From Thermus sp. 2.9 (GTDB lineage Bacteria > Deinococcota > Deinococci > Deinococcales > Thermaceae): 64,000 nucleotides of DNA. Below are positions 42,530-57,500 of the stretch, one piece after another. The notes beneath the pieces are model-generated. The model did no database searches. It worked only from the letters and a program-made list of their open reading frames with translations, and had not been told where the DNA came from. Position 1 is the stretch's first letter; each line of letters opens with the position of its first letter. The DNA is taken from assembly GCF_000794385.1 (NCBI RefSeq), contig NZ_JTJB01000034.1, forward strand, positions 62,001 to 126,000. Direction: 5' to 3'. Position numbers and translations under genes: made by a program.

Positions 42530-44484
42530 TCGCCCCCATGGAGAAGCTGGTCCTAGCCGGGCCTAAGGGCCGGGCCAAGGAGCTTCTCCAGAGCCTGCAG
42601 CAGGCGGGGGTGGTGCACCTGGAAACCCTGAGGGTGGCGGAGCTTGGCGAGTACAAGCTCTCCCCCGAGGAAAGGGAGGAGCTGAGGCGCTGGGAAGGGG
42701 TGGCGGCGGGGGCCGAGCACACCCTCACCCTTCTGGGCCAGGAGGCGGCGCCTTCCAGGCCCTTTCCGGAGGGCCTCGAGGCGGCGGAGAAGGCCCTTGC
42801 CCCCATCCAGGGCCACGCCGAGGGGCTTTCCCGACAAAAGCAGGAGTTGGAGGAGGAGCTCGCCCTGGCCCAGGCCTACCTGGAGCCCTTGGAAAAGCTC
42901 GCCGCTTTGGCCCAGGGCCTGGACCAAAGCCCCTTCCTCCGGGTGGTCCCCTTCCTCCTTACGGGAAAGGAGCTTCCCCTGGTGGAGGAGGCGCTTAAGA
43001 AGGCCCTGGAAGACCGCTTCCTCCTGGCCCATGAGCCCTACGCCAAGGGGCTTGCCGCCCTCCTTGTGGTTCACCGTCGGGACCTGGAGGCGGCCAAGGC
43101 CGCCTTGTCCCGGGCGGGGGTGGCGGAGCTTCGCCTTCCCGGGGCCTTGGGGGAGCTTCCCCTTTCCCAGGCCGCCAAGCGGCTCAAGGAGCGGGCGGAG
43201 GCGGCCCCCAGGGAGCTGTCCGAGGTGCGCCAGAGCCTGGCCAAGCTGGCCAAGGAGGCCACCTCCACCCTGCAAAGCCTCTGGACCCGGGCCAAGGACG
43301 AGGTGGCCCGGCTCAAGGCCCTGGAGGAGCTGGCCTCGGGCCGCTTCGGCTTCGCCCTTTTGGGCTACGTGCCGGTGAAGGCCAAGCCCAAGGTGGAGGA
43401 GGCTTTGGCCCGCCACAAGGAGGGCGTGGTCTATGCTTTTGAACCGGTGGACGAGCACCACGAGGCGGACCGCGTTCCCGTGACCCTGGACAACCCCCCT
43501 TGGGTGAAGCCCTTTGAGCTTTTGGTGAGCTTCCTCAACACGCCCAAGTACGGCTCCATTGACCCCACCCCCGTGGTCCCCATCTTTTTCCCCTTCTGGT
43601 TTGGGATGATCGTGGGGGACATTGGCTACGCCCTCCTCTTCCTCCTCCTGGGGCGCTGGCTTTCCGGTTTCGTAAAGCGGAACGAGCCCTTGGTCATTGA
43701 CCTCTTCGCCCTTCGGCTCAAGCCCCAGGTGATCGGCAAGCTGGTCTACATCTTGAACTGGATGGTCTTCTGGACCGTCCTTTGGGGCGTGGTTTACGGG
43801 GAGTTCTTCGGCACCTTCCTGGAGCACCTGGGGGTCTTCGGCACCCCGGAGCACCCCGGCCTCATCCCCATCCTCATTCCCCGGATTGACACCGCCAAGA
43901 CCGCCAACCTCCTCATCCTCCTCTCCGTGGCCTTTGGCGTGCTCATGGTCTTCTGGGGGCTCATCCTTAGGGCGTACCTGGGCCTCAAGCACCGCCACAT
44001 GGCCCACTTCTGGGAGGGGGTGGGGTATTTGGGCGGGCTTGTGGGCATTCTCGCCCTGGCCGCCTCCTACCTGGGCAACCTGCAGGCGGGGTGGCTTGCG
44101 GGCCTCATGTACGCCGGTTTTGGCGTCTTCTTCTTGGCCGTCCTCATGAGCCGCATTTGGCTCATGATCCCGGAGATCTTCACCCAGGCGGGGCACATCC
44201 TCTCCCACATCCGTATCTACGCCGTGGGGGCCGCGGGCGGCATCCTGGCGGGCCTCCTCACCGATGTGGGCTTCGCCATGGCGGAGCGGATGGGCCTCGT
44301 GGGGGCGCTTTTGGGCATCGCGGTGGCGGGGGTGTTGCACCTCTTAATCCTCCTCCTCACCACCCTGGGGCACATGCTTCAGCCCATCCGTCTCATCTGG
44401 GTGGAGTTCTTCACCAAGTTCGGTTTCTACGAGGAGAACGGCAGGCCTTACCGGCCGTTCAAAAGCGTCCGCGAGACGCAGTAA
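42526..44484 (+). CDS. atpI: V/A-type ATP synthase subunit I (a-type membrane stator)
   Basis: 652 residues, GTG start overlapping the atpG stop; ATG 42538 is an alternative. The cytoplasmic half (about 1-320) is helical and binds the two peripheral stalks. The membrane half has about eight helices with F-F-P-F-W-F-G-M-I-V-G-D-I-G-Y and the proton-path S-H-I-R-I-Y-A-V-G-A-A-G-G, including the essential Arg. It couples proton flow at the c-ring interface to rotation. Confidence 0.96.
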   Translation: MIAPMEKLVLAGPKGRAKELLQSLQQAGVVHLETLRVAELGEYKLSPEEREELRRWEGVAAGAEHTLTLLGQEAAPSRPFPEGLEAAEKALAPIQGHAEGLSRQKQELEEELALAQAYLEPLEKLAALAQGLDQSPFLRVVPFLLTGKELPLVEEALKKALEDRFLLAHEPYAKGLAALLVVHRRDLEAAKAALSRAGVAELRLPGALGELPLSQAAKRLKERAEAAPRELSEVRQSLAKLAKEATSTLQSLWTRAKDEVARLKALEELASGRFGFALLGYVPVKAKPKVEEALARHKEGVVYAFEPVDEHHEADRVPVTLDNPPWVKPFELLVSFLNTPKYGSIDPTPVVPIFFPFWFGMIVGDIGYALLFLLLGRWLSGFVKRNEPLVIDLFALRLKPQVIGKLVYILNWMVFWTVLWGVVYGEFFGTFLEHLGVFGTPEHPGLIPILIPRIDTAKTANLLILLSVAFGVLMVFWGLILRAYLGLKHRHMAHFWEGVGYLGGLVGILALAASYLGNLQAGWLAGLMYAGFGVFFLAVLMSRIWLMIPEIFTQAGHILSHIRIYAVGAAGGILAGLLTDVGFAMAERMGLVGALLGIAVAGVLHLLILLLTTLGHMLQPIRLIWVEFFTKFGFYEENGRPYRPFKSVRETQ

Positions 44485-44498
44485 AGGGAGGGAAAGAG

Positions 44499-44798
44499 AT
44501 GAAGAAGCTTCTCGTTCTGGTTCTGGTGGCGGTGTTCGGCGCGTTGGCTTTGGCGGCGGAGGAGGCGGCGGCCTCCGGGGGCTTGGACCGGGGCCTCATC
44601 GCCGTGGGCATGGGGCTCGCCGTGGGCCTAGCCGCCTTGGGCACGGGCGTGGCCCAGGCCCGCATCGGGGCCGCCGGCGTGGGGGCCATCGCCGAGGACC
44701 GGGGCAACTTCGGTACCGCCCTGATCTTCCTTCTCCTGCCCGAAACCCTGGTGATCTTCGGCCTCCTCATCGCCTTCATCCTGAACGGCAAGCTCTAA
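44499..44798 (+). CDS. atpK: V/A-type ATP synthase subunit K/L (c-ring proteolipid)
   Basis: 99 residues: a cleavable-looking signal segment (about 1-20, ending L-A-L-A-A) followed by a two-helix hairpin with G-L-A-A-L-G-T-G-V-A-Q-A-R-I-G and L-L-P-E-T-L-V-I-F-G, which carries the proton-binding Glu. The T. thermophilus homologue forms a 12-membered ring, so this product is needed in large excess over the other subunits. RBS GGGAGGG precedes the ATG. A hairpin terminator follows directly. Confidence 0.96.
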   Translation: MKKLLVLVLVAVFGALALAAEEAAASGGLDRGLIAVGMGLAVGLAALGTGVAQARIGAAGVGAIAEDRGNFGTALIFLLLPETLVIFGLLIAFILNGKL

Positions 44799-44811
44799 GG
44801 GGCTTCTTGGG

Positions 44812-44839
44812 CCCTGCCCCAAAAGGGGCAGGGCTTTTT
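44812..44839 (+). terminator. Intra-operon intrinsic terminator after the c-ring gene
   Basis: Perfect hairpin CCCTGCCCC-AAAA-GGGGCAGGG (44812-44833) followed by CTTTTT, lying 13 nt after the atpK stop and just before the RBS (AAGGAGGG) of atpE. It should end part of the transcripts and so enrich the promoter-proximal G-I-K mRNA. Confidence 0.85.
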
Positions 44840-44853
44840 CCCAAGGAGGGAAG

Positions 44854-45420
44854 ATGTCTAAACTGGAAGCCATTTTGAGCCAGGAGGTGGAGGCGGAGAT
44901 CCGCACCCTCTTGGAAGAGGCCAAGGCCAAGGCGGAGGCCCTGCGCAAGGAGGCGGAGGCCAAGGCGGAGGCCCTTTTGGCCGCAAGGCGGCGGGCCCTC
45001 GAGGCGCAGTACCAAGCCGCCTTGCGCCGGGCGGAAAGCGCCGGGGAGCTCCTCCTCGCCACCGCCCGGGCCGAGGCCAAGGGGGAGGTGCTGGAGGCGG
45101 TGAAGGCCAAGGTGCGGGAGGCCTTGGCGGGCCTGCCGGAAAAGCCCGAGTGGCCGGAGGTCCTGAGGAAGCTCGCCCTGGAGGCGCTTTCCGCCTTGAC
45201 AGAGCCTGCGGCCCTCGCCTCCCACCCGGACAACCTGCCCCACCTGGAGCCTCTAGCCCGGGAGCGGGGCCTGGAGCTTCGGGCCGACCCCGCTTTGCCG
45301 CTTGGGGTGCGGGCCCTTGGGAAGGAGGGCAAGACCCAGGTGGAAAACACCCTGGAAGGCCGCCTGGAGCGGGCGTGGGACGCCCTTTCCGCCAAGGTGG
45401 CCGCGGTGCTGTGGGGCTAG
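44854..45420 (+). CDS. atpE: V/A-type ATP synthase subunit E (peripheral stalk)
   Basis: 188 residues. The N-terminal half is a Glu/Ala/Lys coiled coil that pairs with subunit G; the C-terminal half (about 105-188) is the globular domain that contacts A and B. It is first after the intra-operon terminator. RBS AAGGAGGG lies 5 nt upstream. Confidence 0.94.
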   Translation: MSKLEAILSQEVEAEIRTLLEEAKAKAEALRKEAEAKAEALLAARRRALEAQYQAALRRAESAGELLLATARAEAKGEVLEAVKAKVREALAGLPEKPEWPEVLRKLALEALSALTEPAALASHPDNLPHLEPLARERGLELRADPALPLGVRALGKEGKTQVENTLEGRLERAWDALSAKVAAVLWG

Positions 45421-45423
45421 GCC

Positions 45424-46395
45424 ATGGCGGATGACTTCGCCTACCTAAACGCCCGGGTGCGGGCCAGGCGGCAGAGCCTTCTCAAGGAGAGCTTCTTCCA
45501 GGAGGCCTTGGACCTGGCCTACCCCGAGTTCCTCCGCCTCCTTTCCGAAAGCGTCTACGGGGCGGAGCTCACGGGGCAGAGCCTACCCGACGTGGACCGG
45601 GCGGTGGGGCGTACCCTGGCCCGGCTCGTGGGGGACTTGCCGGGCCTGGTCACCGGGGAGGCCCGGGAGGCGGTGCGCCTCCTCCTCCTGCGCAACGACC
45701 TCACCAACCTGCAGGCTATCTTGAGGGCCAAGGCCACGGGCCGCCCCTTTGAGGAGGTCCTCCTCCTGCCGGGCACGCTCAGGGAGGCTCTTTGGCGCCA
45801 GGCCTACGAGGCCCAGGACCTTCCCGGCATGGCCCAGGTCCTCTCCGTCCCCGGCCACCCCTTAGCCCGGGCCCTGCGGGCGGTGCTGCGGGAAACCCAG
45901 GACCTGGCCCGGGTGGAGGCCCTCTTGGCCAAGCGCTTTTACGAGGACGTGGCCAAGACCGCCAAGGCCCTGGAAGCGTCCTTCCTGCGGGACTACCTGG
46001 CCCTGGAGGTGGACGCCGAGAACCTGCGCACCGCCTTCAAGCTCCAGGGGCAGGGGGTGGCCCCGGAGGGGCTTTTCATCCGGGGCGGGCGCTTTTTAGA
46101 CCGCGTTCGCTTCGCCCGCCTTTTGGAGGGGGATTACGCCGTTTTGGATGAGCTTGCCGGCACCCCCTTCGCTCCCTTGGCCGGGGCGCGGAACCTGAAG
46201 GAGGTGGAAAAGCGCCTAAGGTGCGTCCTCCTTAAGGAGGCCAAGAAGGGGGCCTCCGACCCCTTGGGGGCGGGGCTCGTTCTGGCCTACGTGAAGGAGC
46301 GGGAGTGGGAGGCCATGCGGCTTAGGCTCTTGGCCCGGCGGGCCTACTTCGGCCTGCCCCGGGCCCAGGTGGAGGAGGAGGTGGCCTGCGCATGA
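45424..46395 (+). CDS. atpC: V/A-type ATP synthase subunit C (funnel, d-type)
   Basis: 323 residues, helical, of the AC39/subunit d family (A-Y-L-N-A-R-V-R-A-R-R near 7, Y-L-A-L-E-V-D-A-E-N-L-R-T near 190). It sits on the c-ring and connects the central shaft. It starts 3 nt after atpE and overlaps atpF by 4 nt. Confidence 0.95.
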   Translation: MADDFAYLNARVRARRQSLLKESFFQEALDLAYPEFLRLLSESVYGAELTGQSLPDVDRAVGRTLARLVGDLPGLVTGEAREAVRLLLLRNDLTNLQAILRAKATGRPFEEVLLLPGTLREALWRQAYEAQDLPGMAQVLSVPGHPLARALRAVLRETQDLARVEALLAKRFYEDVAKTAKALEASFLRDYLALEVDAENLRTAFKLQGQGVAPEGLFIRGGRFLDRVRFARLLEGDYAVLDELAGTPFAPLAGARNLKEVEKRLRCVLLKEAKKGASDPLGAGLVLAYVKEREWEAMRLRLLARRAYFGLPRAQVEEEVACA

Positions 46396-46712
46396 GGATC
46401 GCCGTGATCGCCGACGCCGAGGCGGCCCAGGGCTTCCGGCTGGCGGGTTTGGAGGCCTACGCCGCCCAAAGCGCGGAGGAGGCCAAGGCCCTCTTGGAAA
46501 GGCTGGTGGGGCAAGGGGGCTACGCCCTGGTGGCGGTGGACCAAGGCCTCTTGCCGGAGCCGGAAAAGGCGGTGGAGCGCCTCATGCGGGGGAAGGACCT
46601 CCCGGTCCTCCTGCCCATGGCGGGCCTGAAGGAGGCTTTCCAAAACCCCGACGTGGAAGGCTACATGCGCGAGCTGGTGCGGCGCACCATCGGCTTTGAC
46701 ATCAAGTTGTAG
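46392..46712 (+). CDS. atpF: V/A-type ATP synthase subunit F (central shaft)
   Basis: 106 residues with a Rossmann-like head (R-I-A-V-I-A-D-A-E-A-A-Q-G-F near 2) and a C-terminal helix. It is the regulatory shaft partner of subunit D. Starts within the atpC stop (ATGA). Confidence 0.95.
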   Translation: MRIAVIADAEAAQGFRLAGLEAYAAQSAEEAKALLERLVGQGGYALVAVDQGLLPEPEKAVERLMRGKDLPVLLPMAGLKEAFQNPDVEGYMRELVRRTIGFDIKL

Positions 46713-46724
46713 GATGGAGGGAAG

Positions 46725-48461
<1,737 letters not shown>

Positions 48462-48470
48462 GGAGGGAAG

Positions 48471-49907
48471 ATGGACCTCTTGAAGAAGGAGTACACCGGC
48501 GTCACCTATATCTCCGGGCCCCTGCTCTTCGTGGAGAACGCCAAGGACCTGGCCTACGGCGCCATCGTGGACATCAAGGACGGCTCGGGCCGGGTGCGCG
48601 GCGGGCAGGTGATTGAGGTTTCCGAGGAGTATGCCGTCATCCAGGTGTTTGAGGAGACCACGGGCCTGGACCTGGCCACCACCACGGTGAGCCTGGTGGA
48701 GGACGTGGCCCGGCTTGGGGTTTCCAAGGAGATGCTGGGGCGCCGCTTCAACGGTATCGGCAAGCCCATTGACGGCCTGCCCCCCATCACCCCGGAGAAG
48801 CGGCTTCCCATCGTGGGCCTTCCCCTGAACCCCGTGGCCCGCAGGAAGCCGGAAGAGTTCATCCAGACCGGCATCTCCACCATTGACGTGATGAACACCC
48901 TGGTGCGGGGGCAGAAGCTTCCCATCTTCTCCGGCTCGGGCCTCCCCGCCAACGAGATCGCCGCCCAGATCGCCCGCCAGGCCACGGTGCGCCCCGACCT
49001 CTCCGGGGAAGGGGAGAAGGAGGAGCCCTTCGCCGTGGTCTTCGCCGCCATGGGCATCACCCAGCGGGAGCTCTCCTACTTCATCCAGGAGTTTGAGCGC
49101 ACCGGGGCCCTGAGCCGCTCCGTCCTCTTCCTCAACAAGGCGGACGACCCCACCATTGAGCGCATCCTGACCCCCCGCATGGCCCTCACCGTGGCGGAGT
49201 ACCTGGCCTTTGAGCACGATTACCACGTGCTGGTCATCCTCACGGACATGACCAACTACTGCGAGGCCCTGCGGGAGATCGGGGCGAGTCGGGAAGAGAT
49301 CCCGGGGCGCCGCGGCTACCCTGGCTACATGTACACGGACCTGGCCACCATCTACGAGCGGGCCGGGGTGGTGGTGGGGAAGAAGGGGAGCGTGACCCAG
49401 ATCCCCATCCTCTCCATGCCCGACGACGACCGCACCCACCCCATCCCCGACCTCACGGGCTACATCACCGAGGGGCAGATCCAGCTTTCCCGGGAGCTTC
49501 ACCGGAAGGGCATCTACCCCCCCATTGACCCCCTGCCCTCCCTCTCCCGGCTCATGAACAACGGGGTGGGCAAGGGCAAGACCCGGGAGGACCACAAGCA
49601 GGTGTCCGACCAGCTCTACTCCGCCTACGCCAACGGCGTGGACATCCGCAAGCTGGTGGCCATCATCGGCGAGGACGCCCTCACGGAGAACGACCGCCGC
49701 TACCTGCAGTTCGCCGACGCCTTTGAGAAGCACTTCATCAACCAGGGCCAGCAGAACCGCTCCATTGAGGAGAGCCTCCAGATCGCCTGGGCCCTCCTTT
49801 CCATGCTGCCCCAGGGCGAGCTCAAGCGCATTTCCAAGGACCACATCGGCAAGTACTACGGGCAGAAGCTGGAAGAGATCTGGGGCGCGCCGCAGGCCCT
49901 GGACTAA
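48471..49907 (+). CDS. atpB: V/A-type ATP synthase non-catalytic subunit B
   Basis: 478 residues. It is homologous to subunit A but the P-loop is altered (S-G-S-G-L-P-A-N-E near 152), as in the non-catalytic regulatory subunit. S-M-P-D-D-D and the late [11 protein letters not shown] block are typical. It follows atpA by 9 nt with its own RBS GGAGGGA. Confidence 0.98.
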   Translation: MDLLKKEYTGVTYISGPLLFVENAKDLAYGAIVDIKDGSGRVRGGQVIEVSEEYAVIQVFEETTGLDLATTTVSLVEDVARLGVSKEMLGRRFNGIGKPIDGLPPITPEKRLPIVGLPLNPVARRKPEEFIQTGISTIDVMNTLVRGQKLPIFSGSGLPANEIAAQIARQATVRPDLSGEGEKEEPFAVVFAAMGITQRELSYFIQEFERTGALSRSVLFLNKADDPTIERILTPRMALTVAEYLAFEHDYHVLVILTDMTNYCEALREIGASREEIPGRRGYPGYMYTDLATIYERAGVVVGKKGSVTQIPILSMPDDDRTHPIPDLTGYITEGQIQLSRELHRKGIYPPIDPLPSLSRLMNNGVGKGKTREDHKQVSDQLYSAYANGVDIRKLVAIIGEDALTENDRRYLQFADAFEKHFINQGQQNRSIEESLQIAWALLSMLPQGELKRISKDHIGKYYGQKLEEIWGAPQALD

Positions 49908-49916
49908 GGAGGCGGC

Positions 49917-50585
49917 ATGAGCCAGGTCAGCCCCACCCGGATGAACCTTCTGCAAAGGCGGGGGCAGCTCCGGCTGGCGCAGAAGGGGGTGGACCTCCTC
50001 AAGAAGAAGCGGGACGCCCTGGTGGCGGAGTTCTTCGGCCTGGTCCGGGAGGCCCTGGAGGCCAGGAAGGCCCTGAACCAGGCGGCCCAGGAGGCCTACT
50101 CCGCCCTCCTCCTGGCCCAGGCCTTTGACGGGCCAGAGAGCGTGGCCGCTGCAAGCCTTGGGGTTCCGCCCCTGGAGGGGGTGGAGGCGGAGGTGGAAAA
50201 CGTCTGGGGGAGCAAGGTGCCCAGGCTCAAGGCCACTTTCGCCGACAAGGCGGTGCTTTCCCCCGTGGGCACCCCTGCCTACACCCTCGAGGCCGCCCGC
50301 GCCTTCCGCCGCTACGCCGAGGCCTTGGTCCAGGTGGCCAACACGGAAACCCGCCTGAAGAAGATCGGCGAGGAGATCAAGAAGACCACCCGGCGGGTCA
50401 ACGCCCTGGAGCAGGTGGTGATCCCCGGCATCCGCTCCCAGATCCGCTTCATCCAGCAGGTGCTGGAGCAGCGGGAACGGGAGGACACCTTCCGCCTCAA
50501 GCGCATCAAGGGCAAGATTGAGGCCCGGGAGGCGGAGGAGGGCGGCCGCCCGAACCCCCAGCTGGAAAGCGGGGCGGGCCTTTAG
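49917..50585 (+). CDS. atpD: V/A-type ATP synthase subunit D (central shaft)
   Basis: 222 residues with long N- and C-terminal helices (P-T-R-M-N-L-L near 6, I-K-K-T-T-R-R-V-N-A-L-E near 155) that form the rotor shaft. It is the last gene of the operon; RBS AGGAGGC precedes the ATG. Confidence 0.97.
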   Translation: MSQVSPTRMNLLQRRGQLRLAQKGVDLLKKKRDALVAEFFGLVREALEARKALNQAAQEAYSALLLAQAFDGPESVAAASLGVPPLEGVEAEVENVWGSKVPRLKATFADKAVLSPVGTPAYTLEAARAFRRYAEALVQVANTETRLKKIGEEIKKTTRRVNALEQVVIPGIRSQIRFIQQVLEQREREDTFRLKRIKGKIEAREAEEGGRPNPQLESGAGL

Positions 50586-50596
50586 GCCAAGGAAAA

Positions 50597-50620
50597 CCCC
50601 GGGGGGGCTACCCCCCGGGG
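50597..50620. terminator. Hairpin between convergent atpD and acnA
   Basis: CCCCGGGGGG paired with CCCCCCGGGG around GCTA, 11 nt after the atpD stop and 11 nt after the acnA stop on the other strand. Its symmetry could serve both directions; T runs are short. Confidence 0.6.
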
Positions 50621-50631
50621 CGCTTTGTGGG

Positions 50632-53336
<2,705 letters not shown>

Positions 53337-53437
53337 GCCGGCTCCTTTCCCTTCCCCCGAGGGGCCAAGGGTTAAGGCGATGTGTGGATTGTGGGGGGAA
53401 GTGTTCCGAGGGGGGGCGCCCACCCCGGCTTTCCCCA

Positions 53438-53791
53438 CTATAGCACTTCCAAAAGGGGTTCGGCGTGGCCCAAGACGGCGTTGGCCTGGGCTTGGCGGGC
53501 GATCTTGAGGGTTTCCAAGAGCGCCTCCTTGGGAATGCCCAGGCGCTTGGCGCGGTGGGCCATGGCCTTCACGCACGGGGAAGCGCCCGTGGCCAGGGTG
53601 ATGCCCAGGAGGATGAGGGTGCGGGTCTTTTCGTCCAAGGCCCCCTTTTCCGGCATGGCGAAGGTCCAGCTCCGCCCGTGTTCCAGAAGGAGCCCGGGGG
53701 CCTTTTCCGCCAGGAGGGGGATGGCCTCGGGCAGGCCCTCCCCCAGGTTCTCCCGCATGGCCTTTAGAACCTTCTCGTGGGTGCGTTCCAT
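53438..53791 (-). CDS. AhpD/carboxymuconolactone-decarboxylase-like protein
   Basis: 117 residues with the all-helical AhpD-like fold: [20 protein letters not shown] near 55 and H-R-A-K-R-L-G near 85. The C-x2-C of AhpD is reduced to one Cys (S-P-C-V), so disulphide reductase activity is doubtful. TACGCT (53804-53799) ends 7 nt before ATG 53791, a leaderless start, so it is a separate unit from the efflux operon. The stop codon lies inside the acnA -10 box. Confidence 0.75.
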   Translation of the reverse strand: MERTHEKVLKAMRENLGEGLPEAIPLLAEKAPGLLLEHGRSWTFAMPEKGALDEKTRTLILLGITLATGASPCVKAMAHRAKRLGIPKEALLETLKIARQAQANAVLGHAEPLLEVL

Positions 53792-53796
53792 GCCCT

Positions 53797-54549
53797 TTAG
53801 CGTAGGGCCTGGGGTGGGGGAGGGGTGTCCCACCCCAGGCTCTCCAGGAAGAGGAGGACCTCCTGGGCGATCTCCCGCCACAGGACTTCCCGGGGCTTCT
53901 TGGCGGGGTTATCTCCCCTTTGGGCCCCATAGGCGCCGAAGCCCGCATGGTTCAGCCCTTCTAGGAAGACCACCCGGGCGGTTTTGGGGAGTTTCTTGGC
54001 CTTTTCGCGGGCCTTAAGGGGGGGGAGGAGGCCATCCTCCGTGCCGAAAAGGGCGAGGGTGGGGAGGCTTTCCCCCGAGAGGTCGGCCTCGGGGTAGCTG
54101 GCGAAGAGGAGGAGGGGAAGCTTCTCCCGGGCGGCGAGCTCCGCCGCCGCCACCCCGCCCAGGCTGTGCCCCCCCACCACCAGGGGGAGGTTCGGGTGGG
54201 CGGCCTTGGCCTCGAGGGCCCGCTCCTTAGCCAGGAGGGCGATCCCGGAAGGGACCTTCAAGAGGACCACCAGATACCCCGCCTGGGCCACGGGGGCGAG
54301 GACGGGGGCGTAGGCCAAAGGCTCCACCCGGGCCCCGGGGTAGAAGGCCAGGAGGGCTTTGGGTTTTTGGGGGGCGAGCTCCAGCCCGTAGGGGGCCTCC
54401 TTCACTTCCAGGCCCGTGCCCTTGAGGGCCCCCCGCACCCAGGGCTCGGCCTTGAGGGGCCGCAGGAAGTAGAAGCTTAAGCCCACCACCCCCGCCGCCA
54501 GGAGGGTGGCGGCGAGGAGGAAGAGGAGAAGGAGGCGCTTGACATCCAT
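53797..54549 (-). CDS. Membrane-anchored alpha/beta hydrolase
   Basis: 250 residues. An uncleaved-looking signal anchor (about 5-28) is followed by an alpha/beta-hydrolase domain with the nucleophile in G-G-H-S-L-G-G near 129, an acid in F-G-T-E-D-G near 180, and the His in G-L-N-H-A-G-F near 212. It starts 3 nt after the RND pump stop and is probably the last gene of that operon. The substrate is unknown; it may relate to the pump's cargo. Confidence 0.8.
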   Translation of the reverse strand: MDVKRLLLLFLLAATLLAAGVVGLSFYFLRPLKAEPWVRGALKGTGLEVKEAPYGLELAPQKPKALLAFYPGARVEPLAYAPVLAPVAQAGYLVVLLKVPSGIALLAKERALEAKAAHPNLPLVVGGHSLGGVAAAELAAREKLPLLLFASYPEADLSGESLPTLALFGTEDGLLPPLKAREKAKKLPKTARVVFLEGLNHAGFGAYGAQRGDNPAKKPREVLWREIAQEVLLFLESLGWDTPPPPQALR

Positions 54550-54552
54550 GGC

Positions 54553-57500
54553 CTACCTCAGGACGGGCGCCTTGGCCCGCCTCCCCTCAAAGGCGTAGAA
54601 GGCGGCGGGCACCACGAAGAGGGTGAGGAGGGTGGAGGAGAGGAGCCCGCCCAGGATGATGACCCCTAGGGGCTTGCGGTACTCCGCCCCTTCCCCGGTG
54701 CCGAGGAGGAGGGGCAGGCTGATGATGAGCACCGTGAGGGTGGTCATGAGGATGGGCCTGAGCCTAAGCCTAGCCGCCTCCACCAGGGCCTCCTTGAGGG
54801 GCATCTCCCGCATGCGCCTCACGGCGAAGTCCAGGAGGAGGATGGCGTTTTTGGTGACGAGGCCGATGAGCATCACCACCCCCAGGACGCTGATCACGTC
54901 CAGCCCGGTGCCCAGGAGGTAGGTGAGCCAGAAGGCCCCCACCAGGGCCAAGGGCACGGGGAGGAGGAGGTAAAGGGGGTAGCGCCAGGCGTTGAACTGG
55001 CTGGCGATGACCAGGTAGTTGAGGACCAGGGCCAGGAGGAAGGCCAGGGGGGCAAGGCGGGCGAGCTCCCCCGTGAAGCTCCCAAGCCCGGTGGCCACGA
55101 GCTCCACCCCGTCTCCCAAAAGCCCTTTTTCCTTTAGCTCTTGGGTGAGCTCCTGCTGGATCTGGAAGCTCCCTGGGGCCTCGGGGCGGAGGTTGATGTT
55201 GATGCCAGCGGCGTAGGCCTGGTTCCGCCGGGAGATGAGGGTGGGCCCAGGCCGCTCTTGGAAGTTCCCCAGGCTGGAGAGGGGCAGGAAGGCCTGCAGG
55301 GCGGGGGCGTAGATGGGTAGGGAAAGGAGGTCGCTTTCCCCGCCTAGGCGCAAGGGGTCTGCCTGGACCATGATGGGAAACTCCTCCCCGCCCCGGCGGG
55401 CCGTGGCCGCCTGGGTGCCCGAGAGGTAGAGGCGGAGGGTCTGGGCCACGTCCTGGGGGGTGAGGCCGGTGCCGGAGAGCCTGGCGGGATCGGGGACGAA
55501 GACCCGCTCCCGCTGGGTGGCCTCGAGGGTGCTCTTCACGTTGAGCACGTAGGGCTTTTCTGCGATGAGGTTCACGATGGCCTGGGCGCGGGCTTCCAGC
55601 AGGGCGCGGTCCGGGCTCACCAGGAAGAACTGGAGGTCGGCGTCCCCCGCCTCGGGGCCCGTCTGGGCCAAGACGCGGAGGTCGGCCCCGGGGAAGTCCC
55701 GAAGCAGGGCCTTCCCTTCCCGGTTGAAGGCCTCCGTGAGGGTGAAGATGTCCTCCCGCTCGTGCTTGGGCTTGAGGACGATTTGGAGCTGCACCCGGGA
55801 GGGGTCCCCCACTTGGGCGCCGCCCGTGGCGCTCGCCCCCACGGTGGTCACCACCCGGGCCACGGCGGGATGGCCGAGGAAGTAGGCTTCCAGGACCCGC
55901 GCCGCCCGGTCGGAAACGGAAAGGGGGGTGTCCTTGGGCAGGAGGAGGGTGGCGGTGAGGACCCCGGTGTCGGAGCGGGGCGTGAAGTTGAAGGGGATGC
56001 GGGGCAGGATGGGAAAGATGGAAAGGAAGGCCAAGGCGGCGAGCCCCAGGACCAGGCCGGGGCGGGCAAGGGTGCGCCGGAGCCCCCGGGCGTAGGCCTC
56101 GGTGAGGCGGTGGAGGCCCGCCTCGGTGGCGGTGTGGAGCCCCCGGGCCAAGGCCCCCGCCAGGTCCAAAAGGAAGCGGCTCAGGTAGCGGAGAAGGCCG
56201 AGAAGGGCGGGGTAGAGGGGTAGGAGAAGGAGGAAAAGGGGGCCTTGGCGCAGGAGGAGGAAGGCGGAAAGGAGGCCCAAAAGGAGCCCCACCGTCCCCC
56301 GGTACCCCCGCCGGTAGGCCCAGGCCAGGTCCTTAGGAAGCATCTTCAACGCCCCGAAAGCCTCCTTCAGGCTCGGGGGCTCGGGGTCTGGGAAGTAGGC
56401 CAGGCGCACGGTGAGGAAGAGGAGGGCCTCCAGCCAGCTCACGGCGATGGCCGCCGCCATGCCCAGGCCGAACTGCTGGAAGATCTGGCCGATGATCCCG
56501 GGGAGGAAGCTGATGGGTAGGAAGACGGCGAGGAGGCTCAAGGTGGCCGCGGCCACCGCCACGCTCACCTCGCTTGCCCCCTTGAGCACCGCCTCCTTGA
56601 GGCTATAGCCCGTCTTGCGGTAGCGGTCAATGTTTTCCGCCACCACGATGGAGTCGTCCACCACGATGCCCACCGCCACGGTGAGGGCGAGGAGGCTGAT
56701 GAGGTTGTAGGTGAAGCCCAGGACCCCAAAGAGGAGGATGGCCCCGGAAAGGGTGATGGGGATGGCCAGGATCACGGAGAAGACCGAGTTGAGCTTTCCC
56801 AGGAAGACGAGGACCACCAAGGACACGGCCAAAGCGGCCAAGAAGGCCTCCCGAACCGTGTCCAAAACCGCTGCCCGGATGAAGCGGGTGGTGTCCAGGG
56901 CCACTTCCGCCCGGTAGCCCTTGGGCAGGGAGGTTTCCTGGAGGGCCTTTTTTACCCCGTCCGCCACGGCCACGGCGTTGGCGTCGGGGGTTTTGACCAC
57001 CGCCATGAGGACGGCGGGGCGGCCGTTTAGGCGGTTTAGGGTGGTGGGGCTTTCGCTTTCCTCCGCCACCCGGGCCACGTCCCTCACCCGTAGGCCCCGG
57101 TTTGCGTCCAGGAGGAGGTTCGCCACCTGCTCCGCCGTGGCGGGGGTGTTCCTAAGGGTGTAGACCAGGCGTTTTTCCCCTTCCGTGAGGCTTCCCAAGG
57201 GGAGGTTTAGGGCGGAGGTGGAGAGGGCTTGCACCACCTGGAGGGGAGCGACCCCCAGGGCCTGGAGGCGGTCCGGGTCCAAGTAGACGCGGATGGCCCG
57301 CTTGGGGGCCCCGGTGAGGCGGATGTCCGCCACCCCGGGCACCAGCTGGAGCTTGGGCTTGAGGGTGCGCTCGGCGTAGCGGAGGACCTGGGAAAGGTCT
57401 TCCCCGGGGGCCTCGAGGGCGATGTAGAGGATGGGGCTCGCCGAGGGGTCAAACTTCTGCACCACGGGGGCCGAGGCGTCCCGGGGGAGCTGCCCCCGGG

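Noticed and set aside
42553-44340. 595-residue minus-strand frame inside atpI
   Set aside because: Antisense shadow of a well-recognised subunit; Gly/His/Glu-rich translation without a family.
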